This document shows positions 44,854-58,559 of a stretch of 64,000 nt of DNA, piece by piece. The notes under the pieces are model-generated. The model ran no database searches and was not told the origin of the DNA. It saw nothing but the letters and a program-made list of their open reading frames with translations. Made by a program: the position numbers and the translations under genes. The stretch is from contig OY811987.1 in the NCBI GenBank assembly GCA_963681505.1, positions 805,201 through 869,200 of the forward strand, given 5' to 3'. Within the stretch, counting starts at the first letter, position 1, and each line of letters opens with the position of its first letter. The stretch comes from Eunapius fragilis (lineage: Eukaryota; Porifera; Demospongiae; Spongillida; Spongillidae).

Positions 44854-47800
44854 TGTGCTACTCTTAATTGCTTGGGCTTCATCCAGTATCATATACTGCC
44901 ACTTAATCCGCTGAAAGTACTTGAAGTCTTGCACCACCTGATCCCACCCACCATAGATGATTTCATAGCCAACACAATCCCATCAAACTAACCAGCTGGT
45001 AACTAGTGATAAGGACATGAAAAGGTGCATCCTCCTTGTATAGAAGTTTCTAATTAGAGACCACTGAAGATTATACTCACTTGCCAATGCATAGTACGCG
45101 CAAACCTGGTTCCAATACTTCCTAATGACTTTCCTCTCTTGGGGACTTCCCCAGTAGGGCAGTGTCTGCAAAGATTAGCAACACTCAAGGCATTGTTGCA
45201 ACAGCAATATATATAACTCCTTGAGGCTCTTCACATAAAGTAACTAACGCATTATGGACCCCCCCTCCCCCCCAATCCCACTTAACAGAGTTATACACAG
45301 GGCATCAGCATGATGTAATACGCTAACAGCCCCCTCCTCCCTCCTCCTTGCAACCTTAAAGCGGGACACGAAACGTGTACACTCCTGCTGCCAGTTGTGC
45401 AGGGTTGATGCTGGTGATATGATCAAAAAAGGTCCCCAAGTANNNNNNNNNNNNNNNNNNNNNNNNNNNNNNNNNNNNNNNNNNNNNNNNNNNNNNNNNN
45501 NNNNNNNNNNNNNNNNNNNNNNNNNNNNNNNNNNNNNNNNNNNNNNNNNNNNNNNNNNNNNNNNNNNNNNNNNNNNNNNNNNNNNNNNNNNNNNNNNNNN
45601 NNNNNNNNNNNNNNNNNNNNNNNNNNNNNNNNNNNNNNNNNNAGAGAGAGAGAGAGAGAGAGAGACAGAGTGAGAGTGAGTGAGAGAGAGACAGAGGAGA
45701 GAAATATGGCACATATCCTAAGGGTTTAAAGAGCAGAGGGGGGGGGGAGCTGCCACACACACCACTGCCCACCTCAGCCAGATGAGCCATGAAGGCTATA
45801 CTCTGCACAGTCTTGCCCAGTCCCATTTCATCTGCCAGTATACCGTTTATACCCTGGTCATAGAGATTGGCCAACCAGTTCATTCCCTTGAGCTGGTAAG
45901 CCTTGAGGTAACCCTTGAACATGTTGGGCTGTGGCAACTCTTTGTCAGAGCTTAAAAATGGGTTAGCCAGACTGTAGTTTCTGTCAACTTTGGGGAAGAA
46001 GAAATGCTATCAGATTCATCCTTGTAAGGGTTCCCCCAACTAACATGATTGTTGGAGGTCAGTTTCCTGTGACTCCTCCCCTGCTTCCTCCTCCATGACT
46101 TGGTCCTCATCTGCCTTGCCAGAAAAGGATTTATGGTTGACCTCATGCCTTTCAATGGCCAACTTGACGTTAACCAGAGCCTGCTCCTTCATCTTGCTGC
46201 TGCTGTAATCATCTGGCTGCTCCAGGTTCACAAACACCCCAGGCCGCACCTCCCTCTGGAGAGGACCATCATCCAACTTTTCAAGGATCTGCTTAGAAGC
46301 ATCTGTTTCACCTGTTTTGTGTGAACTCAGGGTCACCATACAACACTATATTAAGCAGGGGCTGAGGAGAAGGGTGATGAGGAGGGTGATGAGGGTGATG
46401 AGGAGGGGAGGAGGGTGATGAGGAGGGGAAGGAGAGTGATGAGGAGGGGGAGGAGGGTGATGAGGAGGGGGAGGAGGGTGATGAGGAGGGGGAGGAGGGT
46501 GATGAGGAGGGGAAGGAGGGTGATGAGGAGGGGGAGGAGGGTGATGAGGAGGGGAGGAGGGTGATGAGGAGGGGAGGGTGATGAGGAGGGTGATGAGGGG
46601 AGGAGGGTGATGAGAGGAGGGTGATGAGAGGGTGATGAGGAGGGGGAGGGTGATGAGGAGGGGGAGGTGGAGGAGGAGATGGGTGATGAGGAAGGAAGGA
46701 TGAAGAGAAGGGTGATGAGGAAGAGGAGAAGGGGGAGGAGAGAGGAGAAGGGGGAGGAGGAGAGAGGAGACATACCAGTGAGTTTTTTAGCCATGAAGTG
46801 GGCATAAAGTTCTGTCTGTGTGATCAGGAAGTTTAGCTTTCGCTGTTGACGTTTGGCCTTATCACAAAATGGGCACAGAAGCCAGTAAAAGGGAAAACAA
46901 TAGCAACACACACACACACACACAGACATCTACCTCTCTCATTTCATCATCCAGCTTCCTCTGTTCCAGTGCCTCCTTCTCTGCCTTCTTCCTTTGTTCC
47001 TTCTCAATCCTCTCATACCTCTTCCAGTAGATCATGGCTTCCTTCATCAGCCTCCTGACTCTGGGCTGTAGGCTCACATCCTTGCAGGCCCTCTGGGACT
47101 TCTGTGCAGTCTTCTTCACTTCCCTCTGGCACAACTGTGCAACCTAACATGGTTAATGAGAGGGAAAACGCTGACCACACTGTTTCCAATTAAAGCGCAC
47201 CAATTTGAGTTCATGCTAGCTACAACAATTGTGATTAGCATCTCATTAACGGGTAACAGCTGCCATTGTACCCTTTAAACTGGCAAGCCATATGTGTGGT
47301 CAGGGGCACAAAATGAATTGAGGCAAGCCTGAACAAGCCCTCACCCTTTTTGCATTGGCCATGACGGTGTGTCTAGCAGTACTGAACTGTTTGGCCATCT
47401 GTTTAAGAACAAGAATGTCACTCAAATGCGCGTGGCAGTGGAGGGTCCAGTGGCTTACCTTGGGTACCTCTCTCTTAGCTATGAAGGCCCACAGCCTTTG
47501 CCTGTACTTCTCCTTCTCTTCAAGATTTGCTTTCTGCACGTCGCCATCAACCTGGTGTAAACAGTTCTCATTTATGTCAAAACATGGCAGACAGTACATA
47601 AAAGCTGTGAAAACTTTAACTTAAAGCAGAGACCTCCCAACACTCAGAGACATCTCCCTCCCCAGAACACTTAGAGACATCCCCCTCCCCACAACACTTA
47701 GAGACATCCCCCTCCCCACAACACTTAGACATCCCCCTCCCCACAACACACATGCTGTTAAAAAACCAGCCTGCACACAGCCCTGAACCCTTCCTTCTTG

Positions 47801-48675
47801 AGGGAGTCCCCCCCCCCCCACACACACACACACATACCTGGTCACCCAGCTCCAGCAGTCCATGGCATGTCCCGTCGCTCAACTCACTGCTAAGCTTGTT
47901 CAAGTTGTCAAGATAGGGATCATATGAAGAGAGGAGGCCAACTGCCATGTACTGAAACTTGCGCAACTGCAACCCCCACATGTGGAAAAGGAAGTGAGAA
48001 AGATAGTGTGTGTGTGTGTGTGTGTGTTAGTCTGCAAGATGGGCTACCTTAGGATGCTCCTTGAGCCTTTTGCGCCATCTCTTACACCACCTGTGGTGAA
48101 GCTTTAGCATGATTTGAAGTTGTTCTTCCTCACTCAGCTCCAGGTCACGGCTATCATTCTCCTCAAGGAGGAGGTCCTGATGGTCACATATGAAGAGTGT
48201 GCGAGTAAGATGTGTATGTATGGGAGAGGGAGAAGGGAGTGAGACAGGGGGGGGGGGGGCAGGGAGGTAGAGAGTGGTGGAGAGAGGGGGGAATAGTATT
48301 CGAGGGTGGAGGAAATGCCACAGGTATAGGCGCGTTAGGCTACTAACCTGTATCCATGTCCGCTCTTCTGTGACGTTCTTGAAGTTGTAGATACAAGACT
48401 CCGGCACCAGCCGTTTAACAGGCTGCACAGACATGCCTTCGTTCACTACCTCGTCCATGTCGCTCCTATAGCGTCGGTAAAGGGAATAGCCCGCTAGTGG
48501 CGTCGATTCAGTGTAGGAACTCGAGGACTCACCCATCTTCGTCGGGGCACAGCAGGTCGCTGAATACGTTTTCCACCTGCTTTAAGACCCTGTCCAAGTT
48601 CAAAGACTGGTCCAGTTTCTGTATGTGCAACGGGAGCGCGACTCCCTGAATTGCCTCCATACTCGCTCCAGCCAT
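40375..48675 (-). CDS. INO80: Chromatin-remodelling ATPase INO80 (internal exon partly in assembly gap)
   Basis: SNF2-family motor of the INO80 nucleosome-sliding complex. About 30 exons (complement, 5' to 3'): 48533-48675, 48348-48465, 48048-48176, 47838-47966, 47459-47551, 47345-47398, 46934-47143, 46776-46857, 46045-46311, 45773-45987, 45355-~45442 (enters the gap), 45106-45165, 44993-45049, 44852-44937, 44603-44681, 44417-44534, 44273-44358, 44051-44215, 43858-43985, 43713-43792, 43571-43649, 43373-43456, 42931-43315, 42538-42775, 42245-42467, 42104-42176, 41991-42035, 41710-41823, 41536-41638, 40375-40952; about 1440 aa (human 1556). The DBINO/HSA-like region is at 46776-47143 ([32 protein letters not shown]). 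Motor motifs: [29 protein letters not shown] (DEAQ box), [54 protein letters not shown] long insertion separates the two RecA lobes, as in all INO80 proteins. Confidence 0.96.
41205..41530. repeat. Interspersed 16-bp repeats in an INO80 intron
   Basis: Two clusters of TTGATACCCATCCCTG-like units (41205-41280 and 41425-41530) flank an AT-rich stretch. Confidence 0.85.
43458..43527. repeat. (GT)n microsatellite
   Basis: About 35 GT units directly upstream of an INO80 exon (minus-strand acceptor at 43457-43458). Confidence 0.95.
45443..45642. other. Assembly gap (200 N)
   Basis: Exactly 200 N, the usual placeholder for a gap of unknown size, bordered on the right by a (GA)n run. It cuts the 5' end of the INO80 exon that begins before [17 protein letters not shown], so a few codons and one acceptor are missing. 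Confidence 0.99.
46365..46770. repeat. GATGAGGAGGGGGAGGAGG-type minisatellite
   Basis: Purine-rich repeats of 18-21 bp fill the INO80 intron between exons 46776-46857 and 46045-46311. Strong purine/pyrimidine strand asymmetry creates long Pro/Ser frames on the minus strand that are not coding. Confidence 0.9.
47640..47740. repeat. About 26-bp tandem repeat in an INO80 intron
   Basis: Four copies of ACATCCCCCTCCCCACAACA plus CTTAGAG. Confidence 0.88.
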
Positions 48676-49109
48676 GAAGACGCTTTGTTTGCGGACCGCT
48701 TAGCGAAATACTACGCCTGCTTAGCGGGAAACACGCCTGGAAAAAAAAGAAGACAAAATTTCCAACCAGCAGCCGCTGAAAACTACTGCTCTGGTTTCCT
48801 CGCCACACTTTGTACAAAAATACGCTACCTGTGGCTTTTACACGAAAAGCCATCCGACGGCTAGTGACAAGCTTACCCGGTATTCAAAGATACGTCGGAT
48901 CACACTTTCGTTCAATGCTCGACCCCACCCGCGCAGCTGGTTACCACTAATGGGCGGATTCTTTTTTTTTTTTTTTGAACTTACAGTGGGAGGCGGCAGG
49001 CTACCCGCTTTACGAACTACAAAGGAGACAGGTGGCGCGGAATACCTAGTACGCCACCCCGTATGCGGAAGTAGCCGTCCATAATCGTGAGCGGTAATGG
49101 CAACTCAAT

Positions 49110-49457
49110 TCAAAATGGCTCGGGGCAAGTGCCATCAGGAACAATAGGAAATTTCCAACGACAGCTATAACACTCACCACGGGTCGCTATTTCATGAAAA
49201 TATGTCCATGGAATTACAAGGGCACACATATGATCAAGTAGGAAGTGGCGTGTGAGTAGTTTAGATTGCGTGGCGGGCTCAAGGTTGGTAGTAACCCGTA
49301 GCATTCTTCTTGCTAGCTGTAGCAACGATATGTACAGGGCTCGCTCCATCTTGTCAACATTCGCGGGGGCCGCAGGGGTAAATTCGAGCCGTTTTCTTCC
49401 GCATATGGTCCGTCCACCTTGTCGTTTTCTGACATTCCTCCGGCGACTGCTGCACAC
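49110..49457 (-). CDS. Hypothetical 115-aa open frame upstream of MCCC2
   Basis: Minus-strand ATG-to-stop frame (inner ATG gives MERALYISLLQLARRML), ending in a Cys/Pro-rich tail. It lies in the 850-bp interval between the divergent INO80 and MCCC2 genes. No family recognised, no repeats explain it, and it is not an antisense shadow of a known gene. It may be a small real gene sharing the MCCC2 promoter or chance. Confidence 0.25.
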   Translation of the reverse strand: MCSSRRRNVRKRQGGRTICGRKRLEFTPAAPANVDKMERALYISLLQLARRMLRVTTNLEPATQSKLLTRHFLLDHMCALVIPWTYFHEIATRGECYSCRWKFPIVPDGTCPEPF

Positions 49458-49525
49458 TGCGGAAGTAAAAATAACAATAATAAAAATTGTTTTAATAATG
49501 GTGAATTTGATTTTTAGGGGAAGGA

Positions 49526-51235
49526 ATGCTCAGAACGGCATTTAAACGGTGGGGTGTATTCTGTCCCTTGCCACGGTCTACTCAGCTCAGGTTTTACCAT
49601 GGCGAAGAAAGAGCAAGTACGATAGGGTCCTCACTGGAACTGAGAGATGAAGTAAGAAGGAATATTGAGCAAATGAAGTTGATTGTCGGCGACTTGAAGT
49701 CTCAAGTATCCCGGATAGAACTCGGTGGGCGGCCGGCCGACAGGGAGCGCCACACCCGACAGGGTAAGCTCCTGCCGCGTGAGAGGATTAACCTCCTCCT
49801 GGATCCCGGCTCTCCGTTTCTCGAATTCTCTCAGCTTGCAGGCCACCAGCTTTACACCGACGAAGATGGAAAGGAAGAAGAGGTTCCCGCGGGGGGGATA
49901 ATAACGGGCGTGGGCCGGGTGGCGGGTGTCGAGTGCTTGGTGGTAGCGAACGACGCCACCGTCAAGGGTGGCACCTATTTCCCCATCACGGTGAAGAAGC
50001 ACGTACGTGCGCAGGAGATCGCGCTCGAGAACCGCCTTCCCTGTGTCTACCTGGTAGACTCGGGCGGAGCCATGCTCTTGCATCAGAAGGAGGTGTTCCC
50101 TGACCGCGACCATTTTGGTCGCATCTTCTACAACCAGGCACAGATGTCGTCGCTCCGCATCCCACAGATAGCGGTAGTCCTCGGTTCCTGCACGGCAGGT
50201 GGGGCCTACGTGCCTGCCATGGCCGACGAGAGCGTCATTGTGAAGCAGCAGGGCACCATATTCCTCGCCGGCCCCCCGCTGGTCAAGGCAGCCACCAACG
50301 AGTCCATCACCGCCGAAGACCTGGGCGGCGCGGACGTCCACTGCAGGATATCGGGGGTGGCCGACCACTACGCCGCCAACGACAACCACGCCATCTCCCT
50401 GGCGAGGAGGTGCATCAGGAACCTCAACTACAAGAAACCGTCGACAGTCACCACCGAGAGGCCGCAGGACCCGCTGTTCCCGGCGGAGGACCTGTACGGG
50501 ATCGTTCCGGCCAACATGAAACAGTTCTACGACGTTCGTGAGGTTATTGCCAGACTTGTGGACGGGAGCCAGTTCAGCGAGTTCAAGGAGCTGTACGGCA
50601 CGACCCTCGTGACTGGATTCGCTCGCCTCCACGGGTACCCTGTTGGATTCGTTGCAAACAACGGGATCCTGAACTCAGAGTCGGCTTTGAAGGCCACACA
50701 CTTCATCGAGCTGTGCTGCCAGAGGAAGGTTCCCCTCATCTTCCTGCAGAACACAACAGGGTTTGTCGTGGGCAAGAACGCCGAACACGGGGGCATTGCT
50801 AAGAACGGTGCCAAGATGGTGACCGCCGTGGCTTGTGCCCAGGTCCCCAAGATCACCGTCATCATCGGGGGTAGCTTTGGGGCCGGTAACTACGGCATGT
50901 GTGGGCGGGCCTACAGTCCGAGGTTCCTCTACATGTGGCCCAACGCCCGCATCTCTGTGATGGGTGGGGAACAGGCAGCCGGGGTACTGGTGTCCTTGGA
51001 AGCAAAGAAACTGGAGAAGCAGGGACACAAGGTCACAGAGCAGACCATCAACGAGCTGAAGCGGCCGATAGTGGAAAAGTACGACAGGGAGGGGCACCCG
51101 TACTTCTCCAGCTCCAGGCTGTGGGACGATGGCGTCATAGATCCATTGGACACGAGAAAAGTGCTAGCAATGAGCCTGAGCGCTGCACTGAACGCACCAA
51201 TACCAGATACCAAGTTTGGTGTGTTTAGGATGTGA
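49526..51235 (+). CDS. MCCC2: Methylcrotonoyl-CoA carboxylase beta subunit, intronless
   Basis: Biotin-independent carboxyltransferase subunit that carboxylates 3-methylcrotonyl-CoA in mitochondrial leucine breakdown. One exon of 569 aa (human 563). The Arg-rich N-terminus ([10 protein letters not shown]) is in keeping with a mitochondrial presequence. Conserved blocks: [114 protein letters not shown] and the C-terminus FGVFRM. The intronless state and high GC contrast with neighbours; no poly(A) remnant follows the stop. Its stop is 237 bp from that of MDH1. Confidence 0.97.
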   Translation: MLRTAFKRWGVFCPLPRSTQLRFYHGEERASTIGSSLELRDEVRRNIEQMKLIVGDLKSQVSRIELGGRPADRERHTRQGKLLPRERINLLLDPGSPFLEFSQLAGHQLYTDEDGKEEEVPAGGIITGVGRVAGVECLVVANDATVKGGTYFPITVKKHVRAQEIALENRLPCVYLVDSGGAMLLHQKEVFPDRDHFGRIFYNQAQMSSLRIPQIAVVLGSCTAGGAYVPAMADESVIVKQQGTIFLAGPPLVKAATNESITAEDLGGADVHCRISGVADHYAANDNHAISLARRCIRNLNYKKPSTVTTERPQDPLFPAEDLYGIVPANMKQFYDVREVIARLVDGSQFSEFKELYGTTLVTGFARLHGYPVGFVANNGILNSESALKATHFIELCCQRKVPLIFLQNTTGFVVGKNAEHGGIAKNGAKMVTAVACAQVPKITVIIGGSFGAGNYGMCGRAYSPRFLYMWPNARISVMGGEQAAGVLVSLEAKKLEKQGHKVTEQTINELKRPIVEKYDREGHPYFSSSRLWDDGVIDPLDTRKVLAMSLSAALNAPIPDTKFGVFRM

Positions 51236-51472
51236 TGCCACCATTTGTACACAATCTCTTAGTCAACACATTGATGCAGGTTAAGATTATTACAAGGAAA
51301 GCTAAACCTTTCCCTTAGTTATATGTTAAGCAAAGAAGGGGGGTGGGGGGGTGGAATGGAAGACTTGACAACCAAAACTATTAATTTGTTAAAACTGAGC
51401 AAGGCTAGGTCAGCAACTGGGTACACACCAGATCAGAACACCCTACAAGCATGGTCCTCATAGTTTGCACAG

Positions 51473-53872
<2,400 letters not shown>

Positions 53873-54033
53873 TTCTCTCTAGCTGTCGAGTTTGAAACGC
53901 GTGATTTAATAACTATTTTTAAAGGCAAATTAGAGGGCAAGGGTTGAGGGGCAAGGGTCAAATATTTTTCTTGTGCATTGCGTAATTTTTAAAACGTGTA
54001 CGTGGGCGTGGGAGGGCATAATATGGAATTAGT
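53873..54033. promoter_or_regulatory. 161-bp shared intergenic region MDH1/ERMARD
   Basis: Divergent start codons; GC-poor, with no TATA box at a canonical distance. Confidence 0.5.
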
Positions 54034-55256
54034 ATGTGTGACAAGGACGCTGATCGGATATCTTACATTAAAAGCGCAATTTCAGAGAACACTGACGTAA
54101 CTAAATCCTCTTGTCTTGTCAAAGCTCTTCAACAGCCATCAACGCTTCACCCTGGCACAAACAATGGCAGTGATAGAGAGGTTGTGCGCATTGGTGACCC
54201 TCAGAAGGCGGCAAGCTACATGCGTCACATCCCGGAGACCTCTCTTTCGCCATACGTGTCATACCTTTTGACCCGCTCCATTCCACAATCAGGGCTAGCT
54301 ACCCGCCCAGACATCCTTTCAGACGATTGCACGATTGAATGGAGTGGCGTCACACTGCCCGGTGCGCGCATATTAACCATAATAATCTACGGGATTTTTA
54401 CGTTTCCTCACCTCAGCTGTTATAACCACGGAAGATGAGTTTTTTGATGGCGTTATGCAGTTAGGAACCTTAGCAAAATGCGTCTCCGCTAAACTTCTAT
54501 TTCTCAATACGGAGACGCAGCTAAAGGTTTTGCCCGAGGCCTTTAACTGGACCGCTTCCCCTGAAGTAATTTTGCTGCGATGGGTTTATTAAATACCTCC
54601 TCTGCTTCCAATACCTGTAGCTTTTTATACATTGCGTGCAGCTGCTTTTGATGGATGACCCGTGTGCAAACATCACCAGCTCCCTTCTCTGTTGTGCTGG
54701 CCTTGAGAGAGCACTAGGTGACGTAAGTGTCGTCCACTTCTGTGTAACCATAACTGCTCACTGGCCCACCCACCCACTGGTTTTTTATTTATTTTTTAAA
54801 GGTGTATCTCTCTGCTTCAAAAGGTAACACATACTGCTTGGTCACACCCCCTTGGTCACACCCCCTTGGTCACACCCCCACATCATAGTGGCACTGAACA
54901 CTGCTACATTTCCTCTTAGCCTGAACTCACTATTAAACCATACAACCTTCCACCATCAGCTAACCAGTGTCCATCCTTGCTTAGAGATTTGTTGGTCACT
55001 AAGGAACTTGAGGACGTATTTGGAACAACTGTGGTGAGATGTTCCCCCCCCTCTCCCGACTGTACCTCTCGATACCCTGCACAGATAAGCCTCCTACGCT
55101 GCCTCATGGGTCACCCCCTGGGCCTCAACCTAAGAAATGTCCTCTGGCATGGCTTTGTGGCGCCATCAGAGCTGCCAAAGGAGTTAGTCTCGTGACCCCT
55201 CTTCCCTTTTCGGCTGTGAAGGGGAGGATGACCCAACTTCTCCCTCTCATATTCCT

Positions 55257-55306
<50 letters not shown>

Positions 55307-57667
55307 GTATGCACACTTGCTTCCAGTGCTTGTTGCAAACCTGGGGAAGAGGTTCAAGAAAAGCCATACTGGGTCTGGGGAGGAGGGTTTCACAACTGGT
55401 GTGCCTACATTCAAACTCCTCCCCAGACCATATTTGTCTCTGAATGAGGATGCCATTGCATTGTTTCCAGGCAAGGTGTTGATTATATACCTTATATGGT
55501 CTTCAGACAGTGTCTTGCTACAGCTGTTACAGAATCGGAACTGGACGTGGTGAGGGACCTGTTCAGCCATTCCTATTTTGTCTTGCCTTCTATGTTGCCA
55601 CTCTGGCTAGCAGCAGTTAAGGCAGTGGAAGAGAAAAGGTAGGTTGGTCCATTATCCAGCCCCTGCAGATGGGATATGGTGCCCTGATATAAACACCAGG
55701 CCTTAAAACACCCTAACCTCCCGCAGATCAGGTGATGCCCTGGCACTGTTGCTGCCTTGTTTGGAGCATTCCCTTAGGAGAGTCTTTGCCTACGTCAACA
55801 GCTGTCCAGAAAGAGCCATCACTGCAGAAGTAAGAGGTGTTACATCTTGTTCAACGCTATCTCACACACCCCCACCCCTGCACACCTACACACACACCCA
55901 CCCTGCACACCTACATACACACACACACACCAGGCAACTGTCTTGTACACAACATTTGATGAGGTCAGTTTGTGGAGGTATAAAACTGGTACGTGTACCA
56001 CTATAGCTGATTGTAACCTTACAGATCTTGAGTGCACACTTACCTGATGGTTCACCCAATCGGCTCAAGGAGGAGATTGGAACCAAAAAACTGGTAATCC
56101 TTCATAGTCGTGTGGATGCTGCCTTTATGCCTCAGAGCTATATTCAATGCACACTGCGTACACGTGGCATCACATGCTCTGCTTGCACCCATATAAGGAG
56201 ATGCTTTTAGATCTCCTGGTGCACCCCGAGGGGCCAAAGCTGAGGGCCAAGGTCAGCCATGGTGAGGTAAGTAAGGTGCTGGAGAGAAGCCAGAGCTCTA
56301 GCTAACGGCCATTACTTGGAACAGGTGAATTTTAGCAGTGTACCGCAGACGTTTGCCAATCATGTGCTGTGCATGGCAGTGACCTTCTGTGCCCAGTACA
56401 CACCCCAATTGGAGCTCACCTTGGTACCCTAACTCTCACACAATGGCCTTGGGTCTAATCAATGTTTGTGCCTTTCTGTTCACAGCCTGCTGTCATTGCC
56501 AGGTGTCTGTGCATTAAGGAGCAATATGTGTCCCTCTTCCATCCCATCTCATTATTAAAGAAAGAGGTAGCTGAGTGGGTGCAATATGTCCACCTCCTCA
56601 CCTTACACGTACCTCCTCTCCCAACCCTTTACACACCTTCTCCTTACCCATTTTGTACCTCAGCTTCTTCAGTTGGTTACCAACCTGCAGCAGTGGCGGG
56701 AAATCCCCGCCAATGCAAATGAAAGTTACCCAGCAAACCAACCAGACATCTTTGCTGACACACACTGTCATATCTTCGTCCTGCACAGTGCTTATTCATA
56801 CTTATGTCATGCCTGGAGACAGCAGGATGATGTGTGCCTTCATTGCCTGTTAGGAGCATGGTGTGTTGTGTTTGTGTGTGTGCTTCCCCAATACTCAAAA
56901 GGCTACATCCTTCCTCCCTCAAGCCTGTCTCTGGGGACACCCCTAAGTCCCTTGCAAGACCTCATCACACACTTATGGGAGAGGCCCCTCAACACGCTGT
57001 ACGTCTCCAGGCCAGACCTGGAGTTGGTCGGACTACTGCGTAGCATAGTGGCAAATGCTAGCCAATCTGTCTGTCAGGTGACCACACCCATGGGGGGGGG
57101 GGGGGGGGGGTGACAACGGCCATTTTAACCTGACCTATTACAAGCACAGGTTACCACAACAGCTGCTGAAAGGTTTGCACAACTCAAGAGGATGGAACTA
57201 AGGGCAAGACAAAGATCGAACTATGACCGACTGATTTCTAGGTACGTTGACAGTGTGCTGGGGGCTGATCTGCATAGAGCAGTGGGGTGGTGTTCCACAC
57301 CCAGTGTGGCTACCTACCACCAAGCCATGGTAGTGGTGTTGGTGCTGGTGTGTGCAAGTGTCACCTGGCTCCCTCTGGACTCCAGCCGTGTTAGCAGTCA
57401 CACCCGGTGGGTATCAATGTGATTTCTGTATGTTGACCTATTAAAGTGTATGTTGACCTCTTAAAGTGTACCTTGACCTCTCTTTAATGTCCTCACCAAA
57501 GGTTTCTCAAAAAGGTGCTGCAGTTTTCAGAAAACTTTAACTCACAGACATCTCCTGCCAAGAATCGCTGGGCTGAAGCCACCACCCTTTGTCACACACT
57601 GTTCACTCTAGATTTTCCAAGTTCACATGACCAGATCAGGCAGTCAAATTACCCAACCAAAAAATGA
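54034..57667 (+). CDS. ERMARD: ER membrane-associated RNA degradation protein (ERMARD-like, DUF4209)
   Basis: Poorly understood ER membrane protein; the human gene is linked to brain malformation. Exons: 54034-54361, 54417-54565, 54621-54722, 54802-54823, 54960-55033, 55085-55182, 55307-55475, 55511-55638, 55727-55829, 55934-55963, 56025-56093, 56198-56266, 56325-56423, 56486-56566, 56664-57077, 57150-57406, 57502-57667; 785 aa (human about 678), phases join. The hallmark is the DUF4209 motif [20 protein letters not shown] preceded by [20 protein letters not shown] hydrophobic helix near the C-terminus ([18 protein letters not shown]) is the membrane anchor. The intron at 55476-55510 would be only 35 nt. 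A 42-nt stretch inside exon 56664-57077 is open but could also be an intron. The stop is 59 bp from the MRPL11 stop. Confidence 0.85.
55258..55304. repeat. (GT)n microsatellite
   Basis: About 22 GT units running into the acceptor of the ERMARD exon starting at 55307. Confidence 0.95.
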
Positions 57668-57703
57668 GGGGGCCCGGGGGACATGATATATTTGTACCAC
57701 ATA

Positions 57704-57709
57704 AATAAA
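57704..57709 (+). promoter_or_regulatory. ERMARD poly(A) signal
   Basis: AATAAA 36 bp after the stop. A minus-strand AATAAA (57718-57723) lies directly behind the MRPL11 stop, so the two opposing 3' ends share about 60 bp. Confidence 0.65.
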
Positions 57710-57726
57710 TTACTTATTTTATTTTA

Positions 57727-58436
57727 TCATTTTATGACCTCAATACCCATGCTTCTTGCCGAGCCGATTATGGTCTTGCAGATGCTCTGCAGTGGAACAC
57801 GCACGAACGCCGGGTCCTTCTGCTTTATGACAGCTATCTCATAAATATGCCTTAGGGACACCTTTCCAGCTACCTCAGTTCCTATGGAGCAATTCGATTG
57901 GGTGATTGGACCACACCCACCATTGTACATCGTGGTACACTTGCCTGGCTTTGAGCTCCCCCTATCAATACCAGCTGCCTCCTTTAAGAAGTAGGAGATA
58001 GGGGGGCACGTTGTTGTGAAGTTGAAGGTGCGGTCAGACTATGTGAAGGGGGAAAGTGATGGATGGTGTTATATTCTCGCGCACGCTTGCATACTCAAAC
58101 CCTTCGTTCAGCCACGCCCAATTATTACTTTTGCCCATGTGGGTGAAGTGACTCACGTTAATGGTCATTCTTACAGGGATGGGCACCCCTTCCTTTATGT
58201 CCTTAGTCCTGTCGTTGAAGTCCTTGCAAAATAGTCCTATGTTCACGCCCCTCTGGTGCAGCCGAAAGACACTCGTCAGACAGACGAGTCGCACAACTTA
58301 TACTCCCGCACGTTCTAACCTGACCAAGGGCAGGACCCAGTGGGGGAGAAGGGCTCGCTTTGCCGGCAGCAACGTACATGCGCAGAGTTCCCGTTACTTT
58401 TACGGGGCCACGGGCTACACCTTTAGCAGCAGCCAT
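57727..58436 (-). CDS. MRPL11: Mitochondrial large-subunit ribosomal protein uL11m
   Basis: L11 protein of the mitoribosome GTPase-associated region. Exons from the 5' end (complement): 58320-58436, 58157-58252, 57945-58038, 57727-57881; 153 aa (human 192; the C-terminal extension is missing). Signatures: [67 protein letters not shown] and [12 protein letters not shown]. The intron between 57945 and 57881 uses a GC donor (CCAG|GCAAGT); no GT donor keeps the frame. Poly(A) signal on the minus strand at 57718-57723. The start codon lies about 120 bp from the first PRIMPOL exon found. Confidence 0.96.
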
Positions 58437-58559
58437 TCATAATTTATAATTCTTGTTAAGTAATTTTCCCGGGATTTTATAATTTGAAGTCCGCCTCGGT
58501 ATCTTTTTCCCGCCACCGCACTGGAGAACCAGCGGTGTAGCAGGCGGTGAGCCTTTCAG

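Noticed and set aside
46308-46929. Pro/Ser-rich frames of 165-192 aa
   Set aside because: Translation of a purine-rich intronic minisatellite fused to a genuine INO80 exon end.
49631-50632. 333-aa minus-strand open frame
   Set aside because: Antisense shadow of the GC-rich MCCC2 coding exon.
57089-57110. Coding frame continuing through the G run after ERMARD exon 57077
   Set aside because: A good donor (CAG|GTGACC) precedes it, and the next exon resumes in phase at 57150.
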